64,000 nt of DNA. Origin: Theocolax elegans. Lineage: Eukaryota; Arthropoda; Insecta; Hymenoptera; Cerocephalidae. The notes below the pieces were generated by a model that did no database searches, had not been told where the DNA came from, and saw only the letters and a list, made by a program, of their open reading frames with translations. How positions within the stretch are numbered: the first letter of the stretch is position 1; every line of letters starts with the position of its first letter. Below, one piece after another: positions 10,996 to 21,679 of this stretch. The translations under genes were made by a program, and so were the position numbers. The DNA lies in contig CM047426.1 of NCBI GenBank assembly GCA_026168455.1, forward strand, positions 59,790,896 to 59,854,895. Direction: 5' to 3'.

Positions 10996-12433
10996 AAAAA
11001 ATCCGATATCTCGTTTTCCACAAACATCGTTTTCGCGACGCGATCGTTCGATTTGAGAGCTTCCAAATTCGCGTCCTGATTCGAAGCTCTTTTCTCGATT
11101 CCCGAATTCCTTTCCCTACAATCTCCGGTATTATGACCTTTAATTTTACAATATTCACAAAATCTATTTCTGTAGCACATTGCGTGTCCATTCCGCCCAC
11201 ACGTTTGACATTTTATTTTCTCGCGTTTATCATTATTTCTACTAAATTGATTGTTTAATTTGAAACATTTTTTTGCGTCGTGTCCCGGTCTCTCACAAAA
11301 TTGACATTTAACTTGAGTTGTGTTTGATCTACGCTGATTAGCAACATGGCCAAATTTATCACACAATTGACATTTTACTGCTCTACATTCTTCTGTTTTA
11401 TGACCATTTTTGTTACATTTTTTACATGAAATAAAAAAATTACAATTCTTGGCTATGTGACCAATTTTATCGCAAACTTGACATTGTTGTGCTCTACATT
11501 CACTCGATAAATGCCCTTCTTTTTTGCAAATTAAACATAAATTAATATTACGATTTTGAAAATTGTCAAATCTTTTTGTATTTTGATTACGTAACGCTCT
11601 ACGAGTTTCAATTAAATTTTCTGCTGTGATTGCTTCTTTAACTATATCATCGATGTTATCTTTATCCTCGATTTTTCGTAAAATTTCTTCTTTTAAACCG
11701 ATATTAAAACTTTCAGAAATGTCTCTCATTAAACTTTGTTTTTTATCATTACGTAAAACCTTCTTATTATTGGCTTTATAAATTTCAATCATTTTTTGGC
11801 TAATATTTTTTATTCTAGTCGCAAATTCAATAACTCTTTCATCGTCTCTTTGATATTCTCTACCCAATTCACCTTGTAATTGCAGAATAGATTTTGAAGA
11901 AGAAAATAATAATTTTAACTTCTCTATTAAAGTCGCTACTTTTACTATTTCTGAACTGTATATTTTGTTTTTAATTGAACTACTCAATTTCGTAAAAAGT
12001 AATTTGGTTAAAAATTTTTCATTTTCAACTCCTACTAAATCTAATGCATCTTGGCAACAATCTTCAACTGACTTAAAGTAATATTTGAACCGTCAAAATC
12101 TGGAACCATAAGTAATGCATCTTTAATCGAAAATGCAGAAAATTTTGCTTCTGTTGTCATTTTATTATTTAAATTAATAATATCTTTTTTAACTATTTTA
12201 ATCTGATCAATAGAAATATTTTTTTCTTCTACTTTAATAGTATTGCCTAACGTTAAGTCTTTAATTTGTATTTGAGTTGAATCTATTGTATTATAAGTAT
12301 CAGAGTCAGATGAACTTACCGCACTTTTATAATCATCAAAATCGGAACTTGAATTTAATTTTTCTTGTTTTTTAATTTGCTCTTAAACTTTATTTTTTGC
12401 TTGTGACCGAGTTGTAACTTTTTGATTATTCAT
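10983..12433 (-). pseudogene. gag: Gypsy-1 gag with multiple zinc knuckles
   Basis: It starts at an ATG (12433, MNNQKVTTRSQAK), has an in-frame TAA at 12383-12385, then a capsid-type start (LMVPDFDGSNITLSQ). A one-base loss near 12072 moves the frame to the long 334-codon stretch 11987-10983. This contains at least six CCHC-like knuckles (CLICKKEGHLSSEC, CQVCDKIGHIAKNC, CKKCNKNGHKTEEC and others), more than the one or two usual in Gypsy gag. One knuckle (CQLCDKFGHVANQR) has lost its last Cys. Gag would package RNA into particles. It is followed by pol in the -1 frame. Confidence 0.85.
10995..11001 (-). promoter_or_regulatory. Gag-pro -1 frameshift site, TTTTTTC
   Basis: Gag codons GAT TTT TTC form the heptamer T TTT TTC, three codons before the gag stop (10983-10985). 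The protease frame is exactly -1 relative to gag and opens across the heptamer. HIV-type sites (U UUU UUA) are similar. No downstream stem was worked out. Confidence 0.6.
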
Positions 12434-12466
12434 AAACTCCCCTTTCCTAAATTCCTTAGTAGGTAT

Positions 12467-13733
12467 TGTAACGGGGTCTGCCTCTAATTAAGACCGAAAT
12501 TAGAAGCATGGCCATAGGGGCCACGGTATGGGGTCTCTACCTCTCCCGTTGCGGTCAATGCGGCCCGCGCGTACCGACGTGCTTACCTCGGCCGCACTGT
12601 GCAATACCGGTACCTCCGTTAAATCGGGCGGCTTTTCCTTGCCGTTCGGGTATGATGACACGGGGAGCACCGCGCTCTCCGTCTTTGTTTCTCGGTCTTA
12701 CCTTTACCTTAGCCTCCGAGTACGTGAACTCGAGAGGCTCATTACTCGGCGTGAGTCTCGCCTCTACAAAGTGGTTTTGGGATATTTCGGATTCAATCGA
12801 CAACACGACATATACATGCAAAAGAAAATAACTTCAAGTTGAATTAATCACGTTCAATTTATTAACTAAAATCAAAGTTACAACTAAAGAAGATTATAAA
12901 GGAATATAATGAGGTATGCGGTTGCGTCATATATACGTTACGCGAAGTTCCAAATAGTAGTAACTCGTAATAGTGTCTCGTATGAAGTCGCGTCGGTCCC
13001 TCGGCGGGATCGTCCTAAGCTAAACCACGAGGAAAGCTTATAACGAGGTTCACTTCTAAGTATTAGAGTGAGAGAGACGGGAGTCGCTCCTTCTCTCTCG
13101 CTCTCGATTTTGAACGCGTTGCCCGCTTGCAACGATGATCCGCTCGCGATCACGCGGTATTAAAGTAAGGGATTTTATCCCGACTTACGCTTGATGTGGC
13201 GTCCTTACAATGTTCCGGATGCCAACTACGCCTTAGGCCTCCTAACCGTCTATCGGGCAGGTAGCCTTCTCGTCGAGGCAAAGGACCAAGGAAAAATACA
13301 GAAGGGGAGACGGCGGAGCACGTCGCGCACCGTCTCCTTCATAGCACGATTCCCACACGAACCACTACGTCGAGCCCCGCTTCCTTGGGCTCGCTGCGTT
13401 CCTCTCGTCTACGGCGATAGCACGCGTACCTCGGGAAACGTACCGATCCTCGATCGCTCGTCTGCGTCGCGGTAAAATTTCCTCACACGTGTCGTTTGTT
13501 CGCTCGTAGTACGGCCCAGCTAAATCGTAGCGTAGACCGTCCTTCGCAGTACTCTGTCGTACTCTTCCTCAATTTTGCGTGGGCCATCCAGAGGTCCTCT
13601 CTCCCTCCCTTACGCACGGATCGTTGTTCGTTCGCCGCGCCGTTTCCGAGAAAAGTTGTTATATCGAATGCTCGCGTTTACTAAACGATATTAATTTAAT
13701 TCAAAACGTCTTTTAATAATTAATACCATTACA
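12467..13733 (-). repeat. Gypsy-2 3' LTR
   Basis: Starts TGTAACGGGGTC and ends ACCATTACA. It is highly similar to 21680-22939. Differences include a ~20-bp insertion near 12990 and absence of a ~14-bp block found in the other LTR. GC-rich central parts give open frames on both strands (for example 12508-12842), which are not genes. Confidence 0.95.
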
Positions 13734-13745
13734 CCCTTCCGCCAG
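13734..13745 (-). promoter_or_regulatory. Gypsy-2 polypurine tract
   Basis: Minus strand reads GGCGGAAGGG immediately before the LTR start, the place of the plus-strand primer. It is short and only moderately purine-rich further upstream. The 13746-13932 stretch is non-coding 3' leader. Confidence 0.5.
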
Positions 13746-13932
13746 ACGCTGAATATCCTCTTGTTTTACAGCTCTGTATTCAAACGCGACCCTCTACGTA
13801 CAGGATGTGGATAGGGTGGAGTAAATGAACTTAACCGGGTGGATACCTTTGATTATTGAGTATTATATTATAAAAATAAAGGGTATACACATTATAAGAA
13901 CATTATATTGTAAGTAAACTTGTAATAGAATC

Positions 13933-14973
13933 TTATTGCGACTCCTTGCGTGGAGTCACATACAGCTTGTAATTGTAACGCTTCTCCGGACATTGGTGCA
14001 AATCCTTTACTCCTGGATAGCCACACACATAGCAGCGGTGCTCCTTCGGATGGGTGGTGCGATACGTTCGCTTCGCCACTTCCCTTTCCATCTTTAATTC
14101 GAGGAACAGCGTCTGCTTCTTGGCTTCCTCGACTTTTCGTTTAGCTTGACGTATACAAGCTTCTGCTGCTCTTTCCTCGCGCTCGACTCGTTCAAGAGCT
14201 TCTTGGCGTTCGCGCCGCTCGCGCTCGAGCTCTTGCGCTTTACGAGCGAGGCGTTCTTCTTCTCGACGAACTCGCTCGTTCCGACGTCTTTCGGCTACGA
14301 TTGCCGCGATTTCCTGGCGGCACTCCGCTATGTCGCGGTCCCATTCGACGGTGAGAGCTTCACCGTCGACTCCTCCTTCGCGCCGTAGCGTATCGTAGCG
14401 AGTGTACGCGGACTCTTCTCGCCCTTCGAGGTACAGCAGCTCTTCCCATACCGCTTGTAATTTCTTCTCTAAGAGGAATCATTTTCTCTTCAAATCGTTC
14501 TTTGCGGTTTCCTTTTCTTCTGGGAGCGGAGGGACTTCCTGGTCCGCCTTTTCGCCTTGATTGTCGAGATCGGGTTCTAATTTCCCGGTATCGCCTGTTT
14601 CCTCCGATTTTGGCGGGTATCCCAAGCCGCCCGACTGGGTAGCCGGCGCTTCTGGGACTTGATCCTCGTCCTGAGCACGCACGACTGCTTTGATGCAATG
14701 GGGGCGTCGTAGGACAGGTATTTCCCCCGTTACCTCGTACGTTGCCTTTGGTGTAATCGGCGGTTTTACCATGCTCGCCATACGAGCTATGGGACTCGGT
14801 CCCATCGCCTCCAGCAAATCCGCAGCATCCAGCAATACGTCCGCAGCTGGAGTGCCGTCTTCGGTCTTTAGCTGCGCCATGAGGGACAATAAGCGCGCGA
14901 CATTCGCCAGTCGCGCGGGATCTATAGGAGGGGCCTCCTTGGAGCTGGCCCCCGGAACTAATCTTCCTTCCAT
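13933..14973 (-). pseudogene. Gypsy-2 third ORF: coiled-coil protein with C-terminal Cys/His cluster
   Basis: It lies where env lies in other Gypsy elements. The first ATG is at 14973 (MEGRLVPGASSK), and an earlier in-frame TTG is part of an intron-like tract. The frame runs 346 codons with a single in-frame TGA (14479-14481, codon 165). The first half is hydrophilic, with a helical segment (LLDAADLLEAM) and an acidic tail. The second half is a strong charged coiled coil (RREEERLARKAQELERERRER...), then a C-terminal CYVCGYPG...LHQC cluster that could bind zinc. No signal peptide, transmembrane segment or glycosylation cluster is seen, so it does not look like an envelope. I do not recognise a family. 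Candidate roles are a gag-like accessory or RNA/DNA-binding protein. A splice acceptor stands just upstream. Confidence 0.75.
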
Positions 14974-14989
14974 ACTTGGGAAGTTCGTT

Positions 14990-15016
14990 CTGTAAAACAA
15001 AAGGAAAAGAAAGGTT
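14990..15016 (-). promoter_or_regulatory. Splice acceptor upstream of Gypsy-2 third ORF
   Basis: Minus strand reads CCTAAC, a pyrimidine run of about 20 nt, then ACAG at 14990. This is branch point, pyrimidine tract and AG in the standard spacing. It overlaps the pol stop (15015-15017). The next ATG (14973) opens the third ORF, so a spliced subgenomic mRNA is likely, as for gypsy env. Possible donors (GTAAAG, GTAAGA) lie in the right LTR near 21910-21920. Confidence 0.65.
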
Positions 15017-18000
15017 AGGAAAGTGGGTGCGCCCGAGAGTTTCTCGTCGTTCGCATTTTTCTCGGTGAGAAGGTCGTTGGGTTGATCGGATTAATTTTCT
15101 TCTTCGAACCTTTTGGTCGACCGGGACCTCGATTTACGCGCGCGTCAACAGCTGTACTTTCTGGCGTTCTATTGTATACGCGCGACGTTATAATTCCGTT
15201 TTTCCGCGGTCTTCCTCGCTTCTTCACGCCTCGCGGTTTATCGACGCTCGTTTCTCTCGTTTTCGAGGCGCGCTCGCCTGTTTCGCTTGCCGTGGGGGTA
15301 TCCGATCCCCTTGTATTCTTACATCGGGCACGCTCGCCCGTTTCGCTCGGCGTTGGCGGGTCGCTCATCGCCTCTTCTGCGCTTTCCCCCGGAGGTTGAA
15401 CGAATCTGTCGTCAACGTCCCTTTCTCTATCCTCTTCCTCTCGGTGTCGTTTTAGATGGACTATGTGTATTGGTTTTTCCGTTTTTCCATCTTCATGCAT
15501 TAATTCGTAGGTATTGTTACCTAGTTTTGCTACAACTAAGTACGGGCCTACGAATTTAGGAGCTAATTTCGAAGCTAGTCCTTGAGCTGCGGAGGAAAGT
15601 ACTCGATTCCTTCGCCATACCGTTGCTCCAAGTTGCAAAGTTATTTCGCGCTTATCCGCGTCGAAATATTTGGCCTGCCTGCTTCGGGACTCTTCCGAAT
15701 TTACATTCGCTCTTTCGTGTAAGTCCGGTAATCGAAGCATTTTCTCTTTCCATGCTTCGATAGTTTCTTTCTGTAAGAAAGTCTCTACGGCTCGCTCTTG
15801 TTCACGACGAGCCGTTTTTGGCGAATGAGGTTGTCTACCGTAATTTAGCAGTGCCGGGCTTCAGCCCGTGGAACTTTGCTCGGCCGAATTGAGGGCGAAA
15901 ATTAATTCTGGTAATTTTTCTCCCCATGTTCGGTGATTTTCTTCGATAAACGATGTAATCATCGTTTTGACTGTCCTGTTTGTCCTTTCGACAGGGTTGG
16001 CTCGAGGATGGTATGGAGGTGTCGTTTCGTGGTATATCCCAATTTCCTCGAGGTATTTGTCGATGGTACGGTTTTTGAATTCCGTACCATTATCTGAGAC
16101 AAACGTCTCCGGCGTGCTGAATCTCAAGATCACTCTCTCTTTCAGATGTCCAAGAATTGTCACTGCATTCGCTGCACGAATGGGTACGCATTCTACCCAT
16201 CGCGTAAACAGATCTTGGAATATAAGGATATACTCGTGTCCTTGTTTATTCTTTGGGAGGGGTCCCATCACGTCCCCTGCTACGATCTGCCATGGGCGTT
16301 CGACCATTCGTCGTCCCATTAGACCAGCTGGTGCACGTTGTTCAACTTTGGATTGTTGGCAAATTAAACATTTTCGGACGTGCGCTGCTACGTCTTTGTA
16401 ATACTGCGGCCAGTAATACTGTTGCCTGACTCGCGCGAAAGTCTTTTCGCGACCGAGGTGTCCAGCAGTTGGATCGTCGTGACATTCATTGAAGACGATC
16501 CCCCTCCTCTCCTTTGGTATGACTAGCTTCTATGCGTCGTCGTCTCCAATATTATCTTCGATTTTAGGGTCTGGGCGGTACATATACAATTGCCCCCCTA
16601 TAACCTTTCGAGTTGGGTGGTTCCGCGGGTTTTCTTGTACTTCTTTTACTAACTGCAAGTACCAAGAATCATTTGTTGTCGAGGCCCATATGACTGTTCC
16701 GATAGTAGTCACGTCGTCGTCCTCGAACATTCTCGAGAGTGCATCGGGCACGTGATGCAGCGCTCCTTTTCTGTATTCGGTCTCGAACGTGTAACCTTGT
16801 AGTTCGAGAGCCCATCTTGCTAATCTGCCTGTTGGATTATGTAAGTTACATAACCACCTTAGGCTGCTGTGGTTCGTGATTATTTTAAAGTTATACCCCT
16901 CTATATATGGGCGAAACTTTTTTATGGCCCAAATTACGGTGAGGCATTCTCTCTCTGTCACGCTGTAATTTCTTTCTGCCTGTGTCATCGTACGGCTAGC
17001 GAACTCGAGTACATGTTCGTTGCCATCGATTTCTTGAGTGAGTACCGCTTTTAAGCCGGTATCACTAGCATCTGTTTGAATCACGAATCTTGCGTTAAAG
17101 TTCGGCCTCTGTAATATAGGGGCCGATGCTATTAGTGCTTTCGCCTGCTCGAAAGCTGCTTGCTCTGCTTTGAGCCAGTCGTATTTGCGTCCTTTCTTTG
17201 TTAACACGGTTAAAGGCTCAACGATTGTAGCAAAGCTTCTTAGGAATTTTTGGTACCACGACGTCATGCCTAGGAAACGTCGCAGCTGCTTTAGGTTACG
17301 TGGAGCTGGGTATTTTATGATAGGTTCGATCTTTTCTGGATCGAGCCTAAATCCATTACGATTTACCAAGACGCCGAGGTATTTAACCTCGACGCGTCCG
17401 AATACGCTCTTTTCGCGGTTTATGGTTAGTCCCGCGTCTTTTATTCGCTGCAACACTTGTTCGAGGCAACGTAGGTGCTCTTCGAACGTTTCCGTAACGA
17501 TTATTATATCGTCAAGGTATGCGAATGCGAATGGCTCGAGTTTCGGGCCAATTACGTCTATGAGGCGTTGGAACGTAGCGCCTGCGTAGCTGAGACCGAA
17601 GGGCATTCTTTTGAACTGGTACAGCCCTCGTGCAGGTACTGTGAAAGCTGTGATTGGTCTTGATTTTTCTTCCATTGGTATTTGATGGTACGCGTTACTT
17701 ATGTCGAGCGTACTGATATAGCGAGATTTCTGCAGTTTTCTCAGTATATCATCCATCCTTGATAATGGGTATGCATTTGGTTTTGATACCGCATTGACTT
17801 TGCAATAATCTACGCAAAATCTATATTTACCATTAGACTTCTTAACCATAACGACTGGTCTGGACCAGCCGCTTGTTGATGGTTCTATTACGTCGTTTTT
17901 AAGCATTTCTTCAATTTGCGTATACATCTCTGCTTCGATTTTTCTTGAAATCGGGAAATATCGTTGTTTTATTGGCTTAGTTGTCCCGACGTCGATATCG

Positions 18001-18758
18001 TGTTCGATCCAGTTTGTGCAGCCTAGTTGTTCTTTGGTTGAGCCGAGAACTCGTGCGAGTAGGTGGTCAAGCTGCTCGCGTTGTTCTTGCTCAATATCTG
18101 CAAGACCGATGGACGCAAGTGCGAGAGTCTCTTCTTGTCCGACTCCCGCTACCTCTAATTTAACGGTATTTCCTGACTCTTTTACTAATAATACGTTTTT
18201 GTTGGGATCTAATATTGCGCCGAAGGCTCGCAAAAAATTCGATCCTACATAGCAATCGTCGTCGAGGTCGGGTAAAATCGCTACTCTTATGTCTCTACGT
18301 ATGCCGCCGACCTCGAATGGTAAGTATACGTAGCCCGCTACCGAAAGTTTGAAACCTCCCGCGACGCGCGCGTTTTTCGTTTCGGTGGGGATTACCATTC
18401 TACCGCACGAACTTGCTATTTGTAATCCTATCGAATTCATTATGGTGCATGAACAACCTGAATCGTACAATGCACGAATTCGATAATCGTTTATATTTAC
18501 TTGCAGCCACCATCGCTTTTCGTCATCTTCTTTTTGCGATTGCTGCAAATTTTCTTCGTTTTCAATGTTTCTTTTATCGACGCTCTTCTCCTGAGCGTCG
18601 TTCACAGCGCTTATATTCTGTTTAGTTGTGCTGTTGTCCGAGGCCTGAGGGTTGTTTGGGTTGAGCGCCGCGGCCTCGCTTACGCGCTCCCCTATTCGTT
18701 TCCCGCTGGCTTGGTGCAGTCTTTTGCTAAATGGCCTTGGACATTGCAGTTGAAACAT
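15015..18758 (-). pseudogene. pol: Gypsy-2 pol: protease, RT, RNase H, integrase
   Basis: A single frame of 1248 codons with two in-frame stops: TAG at 16530 between RNase H and integrase, and TGA at 15861 after the integrase core. Domains in order: retropepsin (ALYDSGCSC, about residue 95); RT (FCVDYCKVN, STLDISNAYHQI, catalytic YLDD near 413); RNase H (IQTDASDTG near 560, ERECLTVIWAI, then TNHSSL where TDH is usual, and VPDALSR); integrase H2C2 (GHLGREKT ... CLICQQ) and DDE core (AGDVMGPLP, VSDNGTEF, NPVERTNR). The C-terminal part has two AT-hook-like motifs (GRPRKNG, GRPKGSKKK). It would be made as a gag-pol fusion by -1 frameshifting. The stops and the RNase H Asp-to-Asn change indicate decay. 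Confidence 0.92.
18640..18704 (-). promoter_or_regulatory. Gag-pol -1 frameshift signal: GGGAAAC plus potential pseudoknot
   Basis: Gag codons GCG GGA AAC give the heptamer G GGA AAC (18704-18698), followed by GAA TAG. After an 8-nt spacer, GAGCGC (18689-18684) can pair with GCGCTC (18668-18663). GAGGCC inside that loop (18677-18672) can pair with GGCCTC (18645-18640). This is an H-type pseudoknot layout. Pol is in the -1 frame and overlaps gag by 67 nt. Confidence 0.75.
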
Positions 18759-20426
18759 TTCCGTGTTTCCTGTGCTCGATTTGGGTTGCTTGACTGTTTT
18801 CTGTCACTTTCGGGTATTTTACGGTCGCTTTTCACTTGTTTATTAATAAATGAATCTTTCCGAGGGGGGCTTCTTTTTCCCTCCTCTCCTTTTCGGATCG
18901 TATTCTTTATTGCTGGTTCTTGCAGCTTCTTGAATGCGTTTTCGATGCATTTTGAAATCGACTCCATTAGGTTGGGAGTCGTTGCTGCTCCGATTTCTTG
19001 CTGCACTGCGGCGACTTGCCTTTTTTTGCTGCTGGCTTATATGCTAGTTCTGGTAGCAATGTCGACTCCGGCGGTGGCGGTGGTCTGAATGCTCTCTCTG
19101 CTTCGATTACTGCCTCGGCTTCGACTGCTAGGCTGTGTAGCGATTCGATGCTATTAAATTCGTCACGGCGAATTAATTTTTGTAGTTCGGGTAGCATATT
19201 TCTATGCAGTAAATCTAGCTGTTGTGTCAAAATCGGTTCTGGTTCTTGTTTTTGCAATAAACACACCAGGCATGCGATATAATTTTGTACGGGCTCATCT
19301 CGCCCTTGTGTGCGCGCGTTTGCTTCGGCAATTAATTTCTGTTGTCGAAGTCTGTTTGACCCGTACCATCGTCTTGCTGCTTCGCAAAATTCATCCCAAG
19401 AGTTCCATTGGTTGCGCCGCATTCTCAACCATACAGCTGCAACGCCTGTAAATAACTCGGTTAATGCAGAGAGTAACTCCGTTTCTGTTAAACGAGATGA
19501 TTTACTGCATTCCTCTACTCGTGTGATGAAATGATCGATGCTATGGTTTTTATCGCCATTAAATCGTACGTTCCATCTGCGTACAATTTGTCCGACGTCG
19601 CGAGTATTATTTAAACTCAGCGACTGGTTTTGTATAAATGTGTGTGAGCGCGCTTGCTCGACATCTGGGCAGCTCTCCCCTCTCCCAGTTTTTGAGCTTT
19701 CACGTGCGCTCAAGTCTTGCTGCGAGCCGTTGCCCTGCGTCGAGTTGGGACTGCTTGCATTCGGGTATTGGCACGTAAACGTGTCTTGGAATTCAGGTGT
19801 GTCCGTTGTTTGTTATTTCGTGGCAGTCTTGTGCTCGAATGTACATCTACATTCTGCATCCGTATGTCCTGCCATTCTTTTGCTAAGTCCATGACTTGTA
19901 GTTGGAGGGCCTTTACTCGGTTTGATAGGTCCCCCATAAACTTGACCATTTCCGTCGGCATGTCGTACTGTATGCCGTCGTGTGTCTCGAGCGTTATCCA
20001 CCTGTTTGGGTCTGTTTGCTCGTTTGTTGGTTTGTTTCTTTCTTCGACCGGTTCACTAACGCCGGTCGGTGCCATGTTTACTTGAATTAGCGGGTCTCGT
20101 GCGAGTATTTCTAAAGGATGCCTTGCCGTGGCTTCGTTGTCCTCGTCGCTTTCGACCGATGTGTCCGCGTCTTTTTGTTTATATTCGTCTATAAACGTTT
20201 GTCTCAACGCGAGTCTGTTTTGGCGGGTTGTTTCGTCGTCCGCCTCTTCACCGGGTTTGAAGTCGGTAGCTGTATAGTTACCGAGTAACCACTTTTCGAT
20301 TCTACTCAGCTGTTCGAGTTTCGTTCCGGACTTGATCAGCTGCATGTAATTAAGTGCTTCGTGGACATTTTCTGAGCTTAAGCTCCAGCACCAGTCTTCG
20401 AGTGCACGGATGGTTTCGTCGGCCAT
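18692..20426 (-). pseudogene. gag: Gypsy-2 gag
   Basis: It starts MADETIRALEDW at 20426 and is now in three frames. The N-terminal part is 20426-19710. The capsid-like part is 19713-18967, with the retrotransposon-gag pattern (WLRMRRNQWNSWDEFCEAARRWYG ... QGRDEPVQNYI). The nucleocapsid is 19006-18692, with one CCHC knuckle (CFNCNVQGHLAKDC). Shifts near 19800 and near 19020 break an originally continuous frame. Gag forms the particle and binds element RNA. The last codons carry the frameshift site into pol. Confidence 0.88.
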
Positions 20427-21665
20427 CTTAAATTACGCCGCTTATCAATTCTATAAAAGCTTATTCACAGACAATCGTGCGCTTCAATTATAAGCGTCTA
20501 ATTGTTGTGTTTACAATATAAAATATTAGTGTACCTAACCTGCACACTATTGTCTGTGTTACTCTATTCGCAGAGTACGTATAAGTGCGAGTACGGGCTT
20601 CCTATTTTACGCGAATTGCCGCTTTGCGATTCGCTTAAACGCCTATACCCTTAGAAAAATTTAAATTTTTGAAGGAGTATATTAGTTTAATGTGAAGGAA
20701 AATTTTCCTTCGCAAAGAAAATTAAACAACTTTAATTTTAAACAAAAAAAAAATTAAATTAAATTTACCTTTCTTAATAATTGTTTATCCTTCAAACAAA
20801 AAATTATATTTTTCTCACGAAGTCGGTGGCTATTTTCTTTAAATTATTATATGAATGATTTTGTGAGTAAAAAGGAAAGAAATACAAAATTAATAAACTC
20901 CTATATTAATTTTTCAATAATTGTACTTTAATCAATTTTGCCAAATTTTTCTCGATAAATTTTTCCTGTTATTTCCTGTTGAATGACTTAATCATCCTTG
21001 CATTAACTAAATGTTTGTTTATTTTACTCATTAATCCTTAAATAATTTTATTTACTAGAATATTCGATTTAATTAAAATCGAAATCACAAATACTAATTT
21101 TTCGCTATTTATTTAATGCAAGAATTTTGTATAACAAATTCGTTAAAAAAAGAAAAGAAAATATAATAAAATCATTTATCGAGCGAATCAAAATGTCCGC
21201 TCGCTTTAATAATTAGTTTGATAATAACAGGATTCTTCTGTACCGACTTCGCCTTCCGTGTGAGCAGAAATAAAATAAAATAGAATTTTAAATTTTATTT
21301 GCGCTCTCTCTCGCACTTATGTAGTCGAATTTCGGTGCTTGAAAGTTGCACCGAATTACATTTGTTTTCGACTAGCGCTCGTTCGTAAACAATGCCGCTC
21401 TTGTTTACTTGTATCGCCGCGGGCTTTCCTCGTCGCGTGGTCTCTATTTACGAACTATCGAGAAGTTTCACGTCTGAAATTCTCTTCGTTTGTCTTTTTC
21501 TAGATTCGCAAACGCGCCTAATCTAAGTAAAAATTGGAATATTTGCTTGTATTCTCGGGCGTCGCGCAACGAGACGTCCGATATCAAAGAACCACTTTCT
21601 TTTATCAAAATGCAGCTTAGTTATGCGTAACTAGCAAGGAGCAGTTTTTATTTAATTTAAACAAA
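20427..21665 (-). other. Gypsy-2 5' leader, non-coding
   Basis: About 1.2 kb of AT-rich sequence between PBS and gag with no conserved frame. It presumably holds packaging signals and perhaps splice donors. A GTAAAC donor-like site occurs near 21400. Confidence 0.6.
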
Positions 21666-21679
21666 CACGTTGGGCGCCA
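21666..21679 (-). promoter_or_regulatory. Gypsy-2 primer-binding site
   Basis: Directly after the 5' LTR the minus strand reads TGGCGCCCAACGTG. This is complementary to a tRNA 3' end GGGCGCCA (tRNA-Lys type in many retroelements). It primes first-strand cDNA synthesis. Confidence 0.85.

Larger units (their letters stand above)
7197..12466 (-). mobile_element. Gypsy-1, degenerate Ty3/Gypsy retrotransposon body
   Basis: Order on the minus strand is gag, tandem protease, RT, RNase H, integrase, truncated by a minisatellite. No LTR pair could be assigned. Gypsy-2 is inserted 33 bp upstream of the gag ATG, so the 5' part should continue beyond 22940. R1 units lie on both sides (5716 and 24722), but their ends do not look like LTR ends. 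Confidence 0.75.

Noticed and set aside
12508..12842. Overlapping 88-107-codon frames on both strands (also 21721-22055)
   Set aside because: They lie wholly inside the GC-rich Gypsy-2 LTRs and overlap each other in several frames. No domains.
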